A DNA stretch of 64,000 bases, from the NCBI GenBank assembly GCA_001464125.1, contig LNEP01000006.1:98310-162309 (forward strand), given 5' to 3'. Origin of the DNA: Betaproteobacteria bacterium Ga0077540 (GTDB lineage: Bacteria > Pseudomonadota > Gammaproteobacteria > Burkholderiales > Methylophilaceae). The notes under the pieces are model-generated. The model searched no databases. It was not told the origin of the DNA and was given only the letters and a program-made list of their open reading frames with translations. The translations under genes were made by a program, and so were the position numbers. Shown here piece by piece: positions 52,425 through 63,050 of the stretch; position 1 is the stretch's first letter; each line of letters opens with the position of its first letter.

Positions 52425-53424
52425 GAGATTAGCCGCTTTTGACGAGAGTGCTCAAAAATCTGATGCAATTAATATGCAGGGGCTTCAATATCCGCCAACC
52501 CTTCAAAGTCAAATAAATAGATTGATAATAAGCGAACATGACCTTGATGGTTACATGATTGAACGCGATGCCTCAGAGCATTCAAATGTAAAACCTGCCA
52601 ATGTGTTTTTAGATGATTTAATTACATTTTTTAATTCTGATACAGTTTATACAGGCGCTGGTCTGCCATGGTCAAAGACGCATGAACAGTTCAGATTACG
52701 TCCAAGTGAAGTTACCTTGTGGGCAGGCTTCAACGGTTCTGGCAAGAGTCTCGTACTTGGTCAAATCATGCTGCATTTACTTAAAGATCAAAAGATATGC
52801 ATTGCATCGCTTGAAATGAAGCCTGTCACAACTCTAGCACGCATGTGTCGCCAAGCGTTGGGAGCAAATAACCCTACGGATGATTACATTAAGAGATTTT
52901 GTGTCCGGGGTTGTGAGAAGTTGTGGCTATACAACCAATTAGGAACGGTTAACTCAGAGCGCATAATTTCAGTGATTCACTATGCTACTGAAAAACTAGG
53001 GGTACAGCATTTTGTTGTTGATAGTCTAATGAAATGCGGAATTGCTGATGATGACTATACAGGCCAAAAGAATTTTGTAGATAAGTTATGCGCTGTTGCT
53101 AAAGATACTGGTTGTCATATTCACTTGGTTGCTCATTCTCGCAAAGGTGCGGATGAATTATCTCCTCCCGGCAAGATGGATGTTAAGGGCTCTGGCTCGA
53201 TAACGGATCAAGTTGATAACGTAATGACGGTATGGAGAAACAAACGAAAGGAGCAGGCTGTAGCATCAAATAAAGCGGATGATAAAACATTGAGTGAACC
53301 AGATACTCTCATCATTTGCGACAAGCAACGTAATGGCGAATGGGAGGGTAAAGTTGGCCTTTGGTTTCATCAATCAAGCATGCGTTTTTTAGAAAATAAG
53401 AGTCAAAATTTTGCACTAAGTTAA
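52414..53424 (+). CDS. DnaB/RepA-like replicative helicase ATPase
   Basis: Walker A GFNGSGKS; CIASLEMKPVTTLARMCRQA; VVDSLMKCG; HLVAHSRKGAD. Confidence 0.82.
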   Translation: MLNERLAAFDESAQKSDAINMQGLQYPPTLQSQINRLIISEHDLDGYMIERDASEHSNVKPANVFLDDLITFFNSDTVYTGAGLPWSKTHEQFRLRPSEVTLWAGFNGSGKSLVLGQIMLHLLKDQKICIASLEMKPVTTLARMCRQALGANNPTDDYIKRFCVRGCEKLWLYNQLGTVNSERIISVIHYATEKLGVQHFVVDSLMKCGIADDDYTGQKNFVDKLCAVAKDTGCHIHLVAHSRKGADELSPPGKMDVKGSGSITDQVDNVMTVWRNKRKEQAVASNKADDKTLSEPDTLIICDKQRNGEWEGKVGLWFHQSSMRFLENKSQNFALS

Positions 53425-53465
53425 TAAATGATTAAACGCCACTTTAAACACATTTTTATACTTAA

Positions 53466-54518
53466 TTAGTTCACGTCATCACTTCTAGCAACTGTCCAAA
53501 TTCTTTTTAGGGGCAGTTCAGCTTTGATTTCCTCGTCTAGCTTTTCATAATTTAAAAATAGCTGCTCTAACAAATCATTTTGAGTCCAAAGTCTTACTTT
53601 AAAAAAACTAGATGCGAGCTCTTTTTGAACACCTGATTTAAAACCACCCCATGATACGAACAAACCATTTTTAGCATTAAACTTAGTCATGGCCCCTATC
53701 AATTTATCTACAGTTGGCCTGTCAGTTAAACCATCACCCGATTTCACCTCAATACAAATTTTTTGAGATCCAAAACCCATTGGTCCGTCACTAGCAAGTA
53801 TATCTACACCGCCATCTGCACCTTCCGGGCTTTGCCAGCAGGTATAGCCTTGAACTTCTAATATTGCTTTCACCAATCTTGTAAGCTGATGTCCCTTGAA
53901 TTTTGCTTCGATGAGTTTAACAATTTGATTTTTCCCTAACGCCTCAAGGTCAGTTTCAAACTCTTCATTCGTATCGTTATCTGTTGCAATTAAACTATCA
54001 TTTTTAGAGATTATTTGATTATTTGTTTCTGGTTGCCAATTATTAACCTCCATCTGGGCTAGCCTCACTTCGGCATTGTTACGTGTGATCCGACACACCG
54101 TCATAAAAGCACCAAAGCTGTAAAGCAAATCTTGTGAAAAGTGAGTTCTAGGAATTGGCTCAGCTAACCATTCAACTTCACGATAATGAAAAAAAGGATT
54201 ATTAGCATTTATATCATAGTGATAATCAGATTTTACTTTGCCAATATAAATAACTGGCTGCGTTTTTGAAGGCAGAATTATCCTGTCGCCTATATTCATG
54301 CTATGTACAAATGGCCATATTTGGCTTGCATGATTAATCAACTTTCTAGGTTTGGGGTCGCTGACAACTTTTTCTAGCTCATCAATCAAATCAGAACGAC
54401 TTTTTAGCTTGTCAATTGGAGTATTTAAATCGTCCCAAGTGAGATAAATGCGCTTCTCTTGAAGAAACTTTTGCTCATATTGCCCTTGGGCACCAGCTCT
54501 GACTAACCAAACTGCCAT
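53466..54518 (-). CDS. Mrr-type restriction endonuclease with N-terminal EVE/PUA-like domain
   Basis: WLVRAGAQGQYEQKFLQEKRIYLTWDDL..; catalytic region GGVDILASDGPMGFGSQKICIEVKSG. Confidence 0.82.
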   Translation of the reverse strand: MAVWLVRAGAQGQYEQKFLQEKRIYLTWDDLNTPIDKLKSRSDLIDELEKVVSDPKPRKLINHASQIWPFVHSMNIGDRIILPSKTQPVIYIGKVKSDYHYDINANNPFFHYREVEWLAEPIPRTHFSQDLLYSFGAFMTVCRITRNNAEVRLAQMEVNNWQPETNNQIISKNDSLIATDNDTNEEFETDLEALGKNQIVKLIEAKFKGHQLTRLVKAILEVQGYTCWQSPEGADGGVDILASDGPMGFGSQKICIEVKSGDGLTDRPTVDKLIGAMTKFNAKNGLFVSWGGFKSGVQKELASSFFKVRLWTQNDLLEQLFLNYEKLDEEIKAELPLKRIWTVARSDDVN

Positions 54519-54522
54519 ATTA

Positions 54523-55326
54523 TTAATCCAATTCTAAAATCTCTTTAACCTCAGCTAAATCACGATGCGGTCTGATATAAACAATTGCTGCCCTCGATAA
54601 CTTCTCTGAGTCTCTGACCATTTTCCTCAATGATACTTTTGCATCTTGAACATCGATATTATTTCTAATTTTTTGTATCAGTCTCTCAACCTCAATTCTG
54701 ATATTGTTTCTTGCTCTGACTATTTTTATCTCATGAAGATGAAAAATATCGATTGAGTTTTTTACTTTTATCACCTCTTGTGCATTTGCACTAGGTTTGT
54801 GAATTGGTTTTCCATCATTATCAAACCATAATATTTTTTCATCGTCAGGATTGAAAGGGTCCAAGAAATTTGGAGTTTCTAAAATAAGTGAATCAGCTGA
54901 TGTAAATGCCCTTTGGCTAGAAGCAGTAATAGGAAACTTGCAGGCTTTGCCACCAACAGTTTCATCAAAAGCTCTAAGGCTATTACAATAAGTACAAGCG
55001 CAACGATAATTCTCCCAGTCAAATGCCAGCCACCAATAACCATCGTGATTATCTTCGTTCTCAACTTTATTTTTTGGTCGGAAATGGTCTACAGGCATAT
55101 CAGATCGAATATCCTCAGCTTCGCAATACCAACATTTCTTTTTCAGATTATCTGGCAATAATTTATAAAAATCTCTCCAAATCTTTGAAGAGCTTGCTTT
55201 TTTCAATATTGCTTTACGCTGTTTATCGGTTGTGGCAGTTATCAGTTTTTGTTTTGCTTGTGCAGCCCTCGTACGCCATGCGGCTGTCAGACATCCCTCA
55301 ATATCATCCTTGCATATCCAACGCAT
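54523..55326 (-). CDS. HNH endonuclease (TIGR02646/PtuB-like)
   Basis: CWYCEAEDIRSDMPVDHFRPKNKVENEDNHDGYWWLAFDWENYRCACTYCNS. Confidence 0.82.
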   Translation of the reverse strand: MRWICKDDIEGCLTAAWRTRAAQAKQKLITATTDKQRKAILKKASSSKIWRDFYKLLPDNLKKKCWYCEAEDIRSDMPVDHFRPKNKVENEDNHDGYWWLAFDWENYRCACTYCNSLRAFDETVGGKACKFPITASSQRAFTSADSLILETPNFLDPFNPDDEKILWFDNDGKPIHKPSANAQEVIKVKNSIDIFHLHEIKIVRARNNIRIEVERLIQKIRNNIDVQDAKVSLRKMVRDSEKLSRAAIVYIRPHRDLAEVKEILELD

Positions 55327-56837
55327 TATTCAGTAGCTTTCTTGTAGTGATATTTTTTTCTCAGGAAGTCCATATAATCTGGATCATCAGATGCCATATT
55401 GAAGCCAAGTTTATCTAATTCAGTGTTAATCCCTTTTAATTCAGCTTCTTCATCATCAGTTAACTGATCTTTTGAAGCAAGAAAATTTCTTCTTGATAAC
55501 TTCGTATTGGTGTCATCATCAAGCGTAGTTTTCATATCAAACATGTCGCTGCGAAGAATTAGATTTATACCCATCCCTTTCGGACTTTCTTCAGGCATTT
55601 GAGCATGTGACTGATACTTTTCGTCTTTCCACATCACCTGAATTTGTTTTTTATCCAACTCAGCAATTGCTAACGGGTGATGTGTAACCATTAATAAATG
55701 GCTAGTGTCATGGTTGGGGACAAACTCTCGCAAAAATTTTAAATACTTTGCTGCCCAGGACGGGTTTAGGTGGGTGTCTGGTTCATCCAGTAAAAATACT
55801 GAATCTTTTCCGCCAGTAAATTTGAGCAATCCTATTACAGTAAGTAATTGTTGCTCACCCTCACTTAGTTCTCTAAAGGTTAGCGGCTCCTTACTTGATG
55901 TTGTTTTTACACGTATTCGAACCTCAGAGATAATGTCTGAAAGCAAGGTACTTTCCAACATTTTGAATAATTCGTCAGCTGATAAATCTTTGGAAAAATC
56001 TCTCAAAGACTGAATATTGGGTAAAAATAAATGAAAAAACTCATTTTTAAGTCCTAAGCCTGTCAGCGATGTCGTTTCATGCCTTGTAACCTTAACTGGT
56101 GCTAGGCTGAATTTAATAAGATCGTCTAAAAACCTTCTGACAACGCCACGTGCGCCCCAAAAAATCTCATTTTTTTGCTTTGCCCATTCAGGTTTACGCA
56201 TTACAAAATGAATGCTATCTAAAGCTTCAATTCCCAAATGCTCTTTTAGAAACGCTCTCTCAGGACTTGTTTCTTGAGATAGAAAGAAAGCAAGTAACAC
56301 AAATTGACTATGATGTGGCTTAGCATAAAAAAGAGGGCGAATATCACCTTTTAAGTTAAGCTCATCTTTGAGTAATTTATTATAAAAGTTGGTTCTGTGT
56401 TTTTTAAAATAGCTCTCTAATCGATCGCTGGGGCCTGAATAGTACGCAAAAACATAGTTAGGTAGAAAATCAGATTTGCCATTTTTATCACGAGTGACTT
56501 TAGAAAAAGGCGCTTCAAAAACAAGATTATCTGAGTTCTTAACTTTAACATCATATTGCTTTGAAAGCGTTCCCCTATTGGGGTCGGCATCAATCGTAAT
56601 TTCTTTCCAACTTGCAGTATTTTTTTCGCCTAATTGATAAACCAATTCGTATGAAAAAGTTGGATCTTCACCTAAATCTAAATTGCGGAATATACAAACT
56701 AAAGCTTCCAGCACATTCGATTTTCCTGAGCCATTGCGACCAACAATCACTGTCATCAAGTGATCCTCGTCGAAATCGACCCTTATACTTTCAAGATTCT
56801 TGAACCTTGAGCGAATATATAATTTATCAACTTTCAT
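55326..56837 (-). CDS. Restriction-system-associated AAA (ABC/SMC-type) ATPase, PtuA-like
   Basis: Walker A VGRNGSGKSNVLEAL; LSEGEQQLLTVIGLL signature; VFLLDEPDTHLNPSW. Confidence 0.85.
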   Translation of the reverse strand: MKVDKLYIRSRFKNLESIRVDFDEDHLMTVIVGRNGSGKSNVLEALVCIFRNLDLGEDPTFSYELVYQLGEKNTASWKEITIDADPNRGTLSKQYDVKVKNSDNLVFEAPFSKVTRDKNGKSDFLPNYVFAYYSGPSDRLESYFKKHRTNFYNKLLKDELNLKGDIRPLFYAKPHHSQFVLLAFFLSQETSPERAFLKEHLGIEALDSIHFVMRKPEWAKQKNEIFWGARGVVRRFLDDLIKFSLAPVKVTRHETTSLTGLGLKNEFFHLFLPNIQSLRDFSKDLSADELFKMLESTLLSDIISEVRIRVKTTSSKEPLTFRELSEGEQQLLTVIGLLKFTGGKDSVFLLDEPDTHLNPSWAAKYLKFLREFVPNHDTSHLLMVTHHPLAIAELDKKQIQVMWKDEKYQSHAQMPEESPKGMGINLILRSDMFDMKTTLDDDTNTKLSRRNFLASKDQLTDDEEAELKGINTELDKLGFNMASDDPDYMDFLRKKYHYKKATE

Positions 56838-58459
56838 TATTTTTCTAAATACTTGGCAAGTGCAAACCAGTCCTGACCTTCATCACCACGATTCAACTTA
56901 ATAATTTCCCCTGCATCAAGTGAATCCCTTAAATCCAAATAGAACTTCTCCAGTGTTTCCGCATCAGCGTCATTTGGATAACCTGCTGCAAGAAGCAATT
57001 CTTGACCAGAAAGAATATGATCCTCATCGCTTGAGTCAACATTAAAAGCATCTTTAACTTTTAAGATTTTATTAATAGACACAATAGCCCTCATTCTAAT
57101 ATCAAGTGGTGGAAGTGGTAGGTTAATGGACATTTTCATGGCTTTTTTTGAATTGTCACTTTTTGTTTTTTCATCTTTTATTCTCATTAAAAGTGCCTGT
57201 GCTGAATTATCCCCAGAAATTAAATCCATATTACTTTCGCGCCAACTTTTAGTTAAATCACCGCTAAAAGCTTTAGCAAGAATAGATTGAGGTAGTCTGG
57301 AAGCTTTATCTAATGCAAGTTTAGCTCGACTTTCTGTTTGTGATGTTTTTTCAAAAATTTCATTAACGCGTCTGACAATTTCGTTTTGCTCTCTAAGTGA
57401 GGGGTGGCGTATTTTAATTTTTTTTAGTAATGAGGCTTTAATCCCTTTTACAGTTGTACCAGTAGCATAGCTATTAAGCGCCATCTGGAACTCAGATGTT
57501 TGCATGAAGATAGAGGCGTAGTAAGGGTTGACAGTCTCTTGAAACTGAAGACATATCGCCCTTTGAGCCAGAGCAAATTTCTCTGTTATGTTAACGTTCG
57601 CCACAAACCCCATTGGGGCTTCCGTTGTAATAAGTACATCACCATATTTTGGAATGCCGCGTGTCATCCATGATTCGTAATCCTTTTCTGAAATAAATTC
57701 CCTAGGTTCAAGAGATAAAAATCCTTGTCTAATATTTTTTGCTGTGATTAATGGAAAACCATACGAAGTTTTTTTGGGTGTTTTACCCCTATAGTCAATG
57801 AATCTAGCTACTCGTCCAAGCTCTGAAACTTCATAATTAGGTTTCTCCGCTAGTCGCCAATCCTCTGTCAGCTTCCCACTTACTGCGTCTGCAAGAACAG
57901 ATTGGCGGAGTTTTTTGAGTATTTGCGGGATGCGTTCGAGACGTGCTTTTATTCGCTCGACTTTTGCAAGCATGTCATCTAGCTTAATTACGATAATCTT
58001 CTGTTCGCTTAGTGGTGCTAATACAATTGGAATTTTCCTCATATTTGCTTGAGTAAGCTTTAGACGTGTTCCTCCGTTTACATACCCTTGATAATCAAAT
58101 TGATTTAGATAATGAAGAATGTATTTGTTTATAGCCACTTGCTCTTTTGCCTTTAAGACATGAGCATGATTATTTACCCATGTTTTACCTTGCAATAAAT
58201 ATGCTTTTGCTTTTCGAGCATCAAAAAAAGGAACCCCATCCTCTCCAAGTGCAACAAGCTCTTCATCAAAAATATATCCATCAATTTTCCCAACTTCACC
58301 AGTAGCCCCATAATATGGATAAAGTTGAGATTGCGACTTATTCTTTACTCTTGAACTTCTATCATCACTATTGACGGGCACCCTCATCGAATCAAGTATC
58401 TCAACAACATTCTCGAGATAAACTTGTGCCCAACCTGAGGGGAAATTAGATGAGACCAT
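56837..58459 (-). CDS. hsdS: Type I restriction-modification specificity subunit
   Basis: Two target-recognition half repeats with conserved region LERIPQILKKLRQSVLADAVSGKLTEDWR / ASRLPQSILAKAFSGDLTKSWR. Confidence 0.93.
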   Translation of the reverse strand: MVSSNFPSGWAQVYLENVVEILDSMRVPVNSDDRSSRVKNKSQSQLYPYYGATGEVGKIDGYIFDEELVALGEDGVPFFDARKAKAYLLQGKTWVNNHAHVLKAKEQVAINKYILHYLNQFDYQGYVNGGTRLKLTQANMRKIPIVLAPLSEQKIIVIKLDDMLAKVERIKARLERIPQILKKLRQSVLADAVSGKLTEDWRLAEKPNYEVSELGRVARFIDYRGKTPKKTSYGFPLITAKNIRQGFLSLEPREFISEKDYESWMTRGIPKYGDVLITTEAPMGFVANVNITEKFALAQRAICLQFQETVNPYYASIFMQTSEFQMALNSYATGTTVKGIKASLLKKIKIRHPSLREQNEIVRRVNEIFEKTSQTESRAKLALDKASRLPQSILAKAFSGDLTKSWRESNMDLISGDNSAQALLMRIKDEKTKSDNSKKAMKMSINLPLPPLDIRMRAIVSINKILKVKDAFNVDSSDEDHILSGQELLLAAGYPNDADAETLEKFYLDLRDSLDAGEIIKLNRGDEGQDWFALAKYLEK

Positions 58460-60054
58460 TAATTGGATCCCTCTAATTCACTCAACAATAACTCTAATTC
58501 ACCAAGAGCACTTTCCAATTCAGCTTTTGCCTCAACCACTAAGATACTTGGGTCAGGCAAGTTAGCAATATGAGCACTATCATTATCTTTCAACCAGCTA
58601 ATATCTAAAGAATCGCCTTTATGCTCGGCAATCCAGTTTCGGTTGAAACTACGCCAACGGCTTTTGGCTAGCTTCTGATCAACACCTTGGTTCTCATCTG
58701 TTTGAGTCGTTTCCACTTCTTCTATATTGAAACTCCACTCGCCTTGTTGGCGGCTTGCTAAAATTTTGGCAATGTTTTTTTCGTTAAAGGTCTTGCTATT
58801 GGTCGGGTCAAACACTTTCTCAAATTGTTTTAGGTGGTCTTCGCCAAATGGGCTGCGTTTGCCAAAGCTGGGGATATTTGTTCGCAGGTCATATACCCAA
58901 ACATTTTGTGTGCAGTTTTCTTGTTGGCGTGGATCTGTTGCGCTACCTTTGTTAAAAAATAGCACGTTCGTTTTTACGCCTTGGGCGTAAAAAATACCTG
59001 TAGGCAATCGCAATATAGTATGTAAATTGCATTTATTCATCAGATCGCGACGAATCTCTGTGCCTTTACCAGCTTCAAACAAAACGTTATCAGGCAACAC
59101 CACGGCAGAACGGCCCCCTGGTTTTAGATTACGGTAGATATGTTGTAAGAAGGCGAGCTGTTTATTGCTAGTTTCATAGGTAAGATCATCACGTGTAATG
59201 CTTGCCTCGCCACCCTTGCTTGTTCCGAAGGGCGGGTTAGCCAAAATCACATCTGCGGCACTTAGATTTGCGCCAACTTGACCTAAGGCATTGCCAAGGT
59301 GAACTACACCCTCATCGTCACCCTCCATGCCATGCAATAAGCAGTTCATTAATGCAAGCCTGCGAGTTCCAGGGACAAGTTCTACCCCAACAAACGCTTT
59401 GTTTTTTTGAAAGCTTTGCTCTTCAGCTTTAAGGCTATAGAGTTCATCGGTATTGCTTTTGATATAAGCATCTGCAGCGATTAAAAAACCAGCCGTCCCA
59501 GCTGCTGGATCTTGAATCACTTCTCCCGGTTGCGGCTTGATGCAACGCACCATGCTATTGATTAGCGCACGAGGCGTAAAGTATTGGCCAGCGCCTGATT
59601 TAGTTTCACCAGCATTTTTCTCTAACAAGCCTTCGTATAAATCACCCAAGCCATCTTTCTGAGCACTAAACCAATCAATCTGATCAAGCGTTTTAATGAG
59701 TTGCTCCAAGTGGCGTGGTTCACGCAAGCGGGTTTGGGCATCGGCATAGATAGCGCTAATTAATGGGTCTTGATGAACGACCTTACCTACAGCGTCTTTG
59801 CCAGTGGAAAGTGCTAACAACATACGTCTGTAGTCGTTTAGTAGGTTAATACCCGACTTGCCGTTTAAATCTGTCCAACGGCAACCTTCAGGTAATGGAT
59901 GTTTTTTAAGTGTGCCTGCCTCGGTGTTTTCATGCACCATTTTAATAAACAGTAGTAGCACTAACTCAGTGACGTAATCACTATAGTTAATGCCATCATC
60001 TCGTAGAACATCACAGAGGTTCCAGAGTTTTTGAACGATGTCGTTATTGGTCAT
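58459..60054 (-). CDS. hsdM: Type I restriction-modification DNA methyltransferase subunit
   Basis: GAGQYFTPRALI, DPAAGTAGFLI, ILANPPFG motifs. Confidence 0.95.
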   Translation of the reverse strand: MTNNDIVQKLWNLCDVLRDDGINYSDYVTELVLLLFIKMVHENTEAGTLKKHPLPEGCRWTDLNGKSGINLLNDYRRMLLALSTGKDAVGKVVHQDPLISAIYADAQTRLREPRHLEQLIKTLDQIDWFSAQKDGLGDLYEGLLEKNAGETKSGAGQYFTPRALINSMVRCIKPQPGEVIQDPAAGTAGFLIAADAYIKSNTDELYSLKAEEQSFQKNKAFVGVELVPGTRRLALMNCLLHGMEGDDEGVVHLGNALGQVGANLSAADVILANPPFGTSKGGEASITRDDLTYETSNKQLAFLQHIYRNLKPGGRSAVVLPDNVLFEAGKGTEIRRDLMNKCNLHTILRLPTGIFYAQGVKTNVLFFNKGSATDPRQQENCTQNVWVYDLRTNIPSFGKRSPFGEDHLKQFEKVFDPTNSKTFNEKNIAKILASRQQGEWSFNIEEVETTQTDENQGVDQKLAKSRWRSFNRNWIAEHKGDSLDISWLKDNDSAHIANLPDPSILVVEAKAELESALGELELLLSELEGSN

Positions 60055-61866
60055 TGCTTGTTTCTCATTAAAATAATTTCTATGCCCAAATGGCTTCGCT
60101 GATTTCTTGTATTACTTGGTCAAGTTGGTTGCCAAGGATATTGTTTAATTGTTTTATCCCACCGTCAAAATGCGCATTGATAAACGTTTGGTCTAAAATG
60201 ACTTCAAACACCAGTTGTTTGGCGATTCTTTCTAACCATTTTTTCTGAACAGGAGTCCATGCATGCTGGGTATATATTTTATCCATTGCTATTTTAACGC
60301 GTTGTTCAAACGGAATCAGCGCTTCACCTAAAGCAGCGCGGCGTATATGCCCAATAATGCTGGCAGCAATGTCTTGGTTAGTTTGATTACGCACCGCTGA
60401 TTGCAAGTTTTTCTCAGAGTAGCCTGCATTATCAAGCATGAGTTTGATTTCTTTGAGTTGCTCACGGGTGAGGTCACGTGGACGATTGACCACAATCGCT
60501 AACGCAGCAGATTGGTTGAGTTGGTCACGGATAAATTGGTTAAAACTGTCCAAATAATCCTCTGGACGTTGATGCTCTCCATAACTTTGTACGCGCTGTC
60601 TTAATTCATCTGCATGCTCTGAAATGATGGGTTTGTATTCTGTGCCAATGAGCTGGTTAATTTCTGCAATTTGCTTTACAAACTGGCTGTGTTTTTGAAT
60701 AAATTGTGCGGCTTGTTGCGGGCCTAACGCTTTCAGATGCTGATGTAGTGATTTGGGCTCAACTCCCCAAGTTTCTTTAAGCTCAGTCAGTTTCTGTTTG
60801 ATTGGAGCCTTGGTTTCTGCTTGATGTTCTGCTTTGCGCAATACGCGCATTAGTTTTTGAGAAAGTTGACTTAACACTACATCAGCTTGGCTCTCACCTT
60901 TTTTCTCACCAGGGGCATTAAGTGCGAGTTGCAGACGGTCAGGGTTAGCTAGCTCCTCGACCAATTGCTCAAGTGTAATGTCAACGTTTTTAACCAGTGG
61001 CTGCATTGTATTGACGTTTTGCAAGGCAGCATAAATTGAAACTGGGTCGTAAATTCTGAAAACAGTTTTGCCAATTTCGTCGCAACGCCTTGTAGCACGG
61101 CCTATCATTTGCTCAAAAAGAATGCGTGATTTGACGCGACGCAAGAATACGATGTTGCAGATTTTGGGTACATCAATACCAGTTGTGAGCAAATCTACCG
61201 TAATCGCAATATTAGGGTAACGTTCATTTTTGTACTGGCGAATGAGTTGTTTAACCTTATCGCTTTGACCTGTGATTTTGGAAACAGCAGCTTGTTTATA
61301 GTCTTCGCCATAAAGATTTAAAAAAGCCTCATCTAACAAGCGTTTTACCATGTCGGCATGCAAGTCTGTGGCACAGAAAATCAGCGTTTTTTCTTCTCCG
61401 AACGGATCAAGCTCTTGCACGAGTTGTTCGCAAATGACGCGGTTAAAGTTTTCGTTAATAACGCGTTTATTGAATGCATCAATCTCAAAATCGAGTTCGT
61501 CATCCAGATCGGCAGTCTCTACTTCACCTGTTTGGGTGTCTATGGCTTTGACCGTTTCGCCCTTATCAAAATGAATACCTTTTTGACTAAGTAATGTTTC
61601 GTATCGGATTGGAGGTTCATGGTCAATTAGCCAATCATCTGCAACGGCCTCACGATATGAGTAGGTAAAAATTGGACGTCCAAAAATCTCTGTTGTTTGT
61701 TTTGCTGGTGTAGCAGTTAATCCGACTTTAACTGCATCAAAATAATCTATCACGCGGCGGTAACTTGAAAGGTATTGTGCAGCATCCCTTGTCGCAAGCT
61801 CACCCTCAGTCATTTCTTGATCAAGCGTGTAGCTGACCTATGCTGTCAATCAAAGAGTCGAACGGG

Positions 61867-62754
61867 TTAAGCCGCAAGCAATTTTTTATAGTATTGCTGC
61901 GTAAAAGTAGCAGGCGATAAATATCCTAATCTGTTATAGAACACCTCAACATATTCTGTAATTTCTTGTATAGCTTGTTGCCGCGTGGCGAATTGCTTGT
62001 GATATACAAGCTCATTCTTTAACGTTCCCCAGAAGCTTTCCATAGGTGCGTTATCCCAACAGTCACCTTTACGGCTCATTGAAACCGTCATACCAAATTG
62101 GGTGAGTAGCTTTTGATAGTCATGGGCACAATATTGGCTGCCGCGATCTGAATGCAACACCAACCCTTTAGCTGGACGTTTGTTAGCTACAGCCCTAAAT
62201 AAGGCCTGAGCTACCAGCGATTGCGTCATGCGCTCATTCATGGCATAGCCAACCAACTCTCCACTGCATAAATCTTTAATGCCCGCTAAATACAACCAAC
62301 CTTCATTCGTTGAAACGTAGGTGATATCACTCACCCAAGCCTTATTGGGCGAACTGACGTTAAATGCTCTAGCCAATATATTGTTGGCGACTGGAAACTT
62401 GTGATTGGAGTTGGTCGTCACTTTGAATTTACGACGTTGTTTGCATCGCAAATTAAGCTTCTTACGTAACATACGCACCTGGTATGGGGTAATGTGTATG
62501 CCGTGATCTACCATGTCGCTATGCAAGCGTTCTGCACCATAAGTTTCTCGCGTGCGTTGGTGCGCAGCTAATACTTCTATTTCCAATCGTGCATTCTCTA
62601 GTTTCCGTGACGAAGGCGGTCTAATTGCCCAAGCATGAAAGCCACTCTCAGAAACTTCTAAAGTACGACACATGAGTACAACTGGGTAAAATCCACGCAT
62701 ACTTCTAATCTGCTCGTATCTCACCGTGAGGTCTTGGCGAAATACGTTGCACAC
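61867..62754 (-). CDS. IS3-family transposase OrfB (DDE)
   Basis: AWVSDITYVSTNEGWLYLAGIKDL..LHSDRGSQY..SMSRKGDCWDNAPMESFWGTLKNE. Confidence 0.95.
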   Translation of the reverse strand: MCNVFRQDLTVRYEQIRSMRGFYPVVLMCRTLEVSESGFHAWAIRPPSSRKLENARLEIEVLAAHQRTRETYGAERLHSDMVDHGIHITPYQVRMLRKKLNLRCKQRRKFKVTTNSNHKFPVANNILARAFNVSSPNKAWVSDITYVSTNEGWLYLAGIKDLCSGELVGYAMNERMTQSLVAQALFRAVANKRPAKGLVLHSDRGSQYCAHDYQKLLTQFGMTVSMSRKGDCWDNAPMESFWGTLKNELVYHKQFATRQQAIQEITEYVEVFYNRLGYLSPATFTQQYYKKLLAA

Positions 62755-63050
62755 TTTTTTATAAAATCACGCTCCATTTTAACTTCAGCTAATTCACGTT
62801 TTACTCGTGAAAGCTCAAGCTCTAATTCTGACAGTGGTTTTTGATGTTTGCCGACTGTAGAGAGTTCGCCTTTTTTATCCGCAGTAACCCAAGATAGTAA
62901 TGTAGTTTTAGGCAGCGACAAACGCTTTGCTGTTTCAACTAGGGTTAAATTGCTTTCATTAAATGACTTAACTGCTTGCTCTCTAAATTCAGGGCTATAT
63001 TGCGCCTTGGGTATCTTATTCATTTGAGTGACTCCGTTTCTTTCATGCAT
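62721..63050 (-). CDS. IS3-family OrfA (HTH)
   Basis: KAQYSPEFREQAVKSFNESNLTLVETAKRLSLPKTTLLSWV. Confidence 0.95.
   Translation of the reverse strand: MHERNGVTQMNKIPKAQYSPEFREQAVKSFNESNLTLVETAKRLSLPKTTLLSWVTADKKGELSTVGKHQKPLSELELELSRVKRELAEVKMERDFIKKCATYFAKTSR
62754..62760 (-). other. Programmed -1 frameshift slippery site A_AAA_AAG
   Basis: orfA frame ATA AAA AAG TGT; orfB is in the -1 frame directly after it. Confidence 0.8.

Noticed and set aside
53466-54518. Mrr-like gene considered as part of the replication module
   Set aside because: Opposite strand to replication genes and 4 nt from the HNH gene, so it belongs to the defence operon
55326-56837. Considered Gabija GajA/OLD nuclease or retron effector
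   Set aside because: No Toprim seen at the C-terminus, no UvrD-like helicase partner and no reverse transcriptase; HNH partner fits PtuA/PtuB-like better
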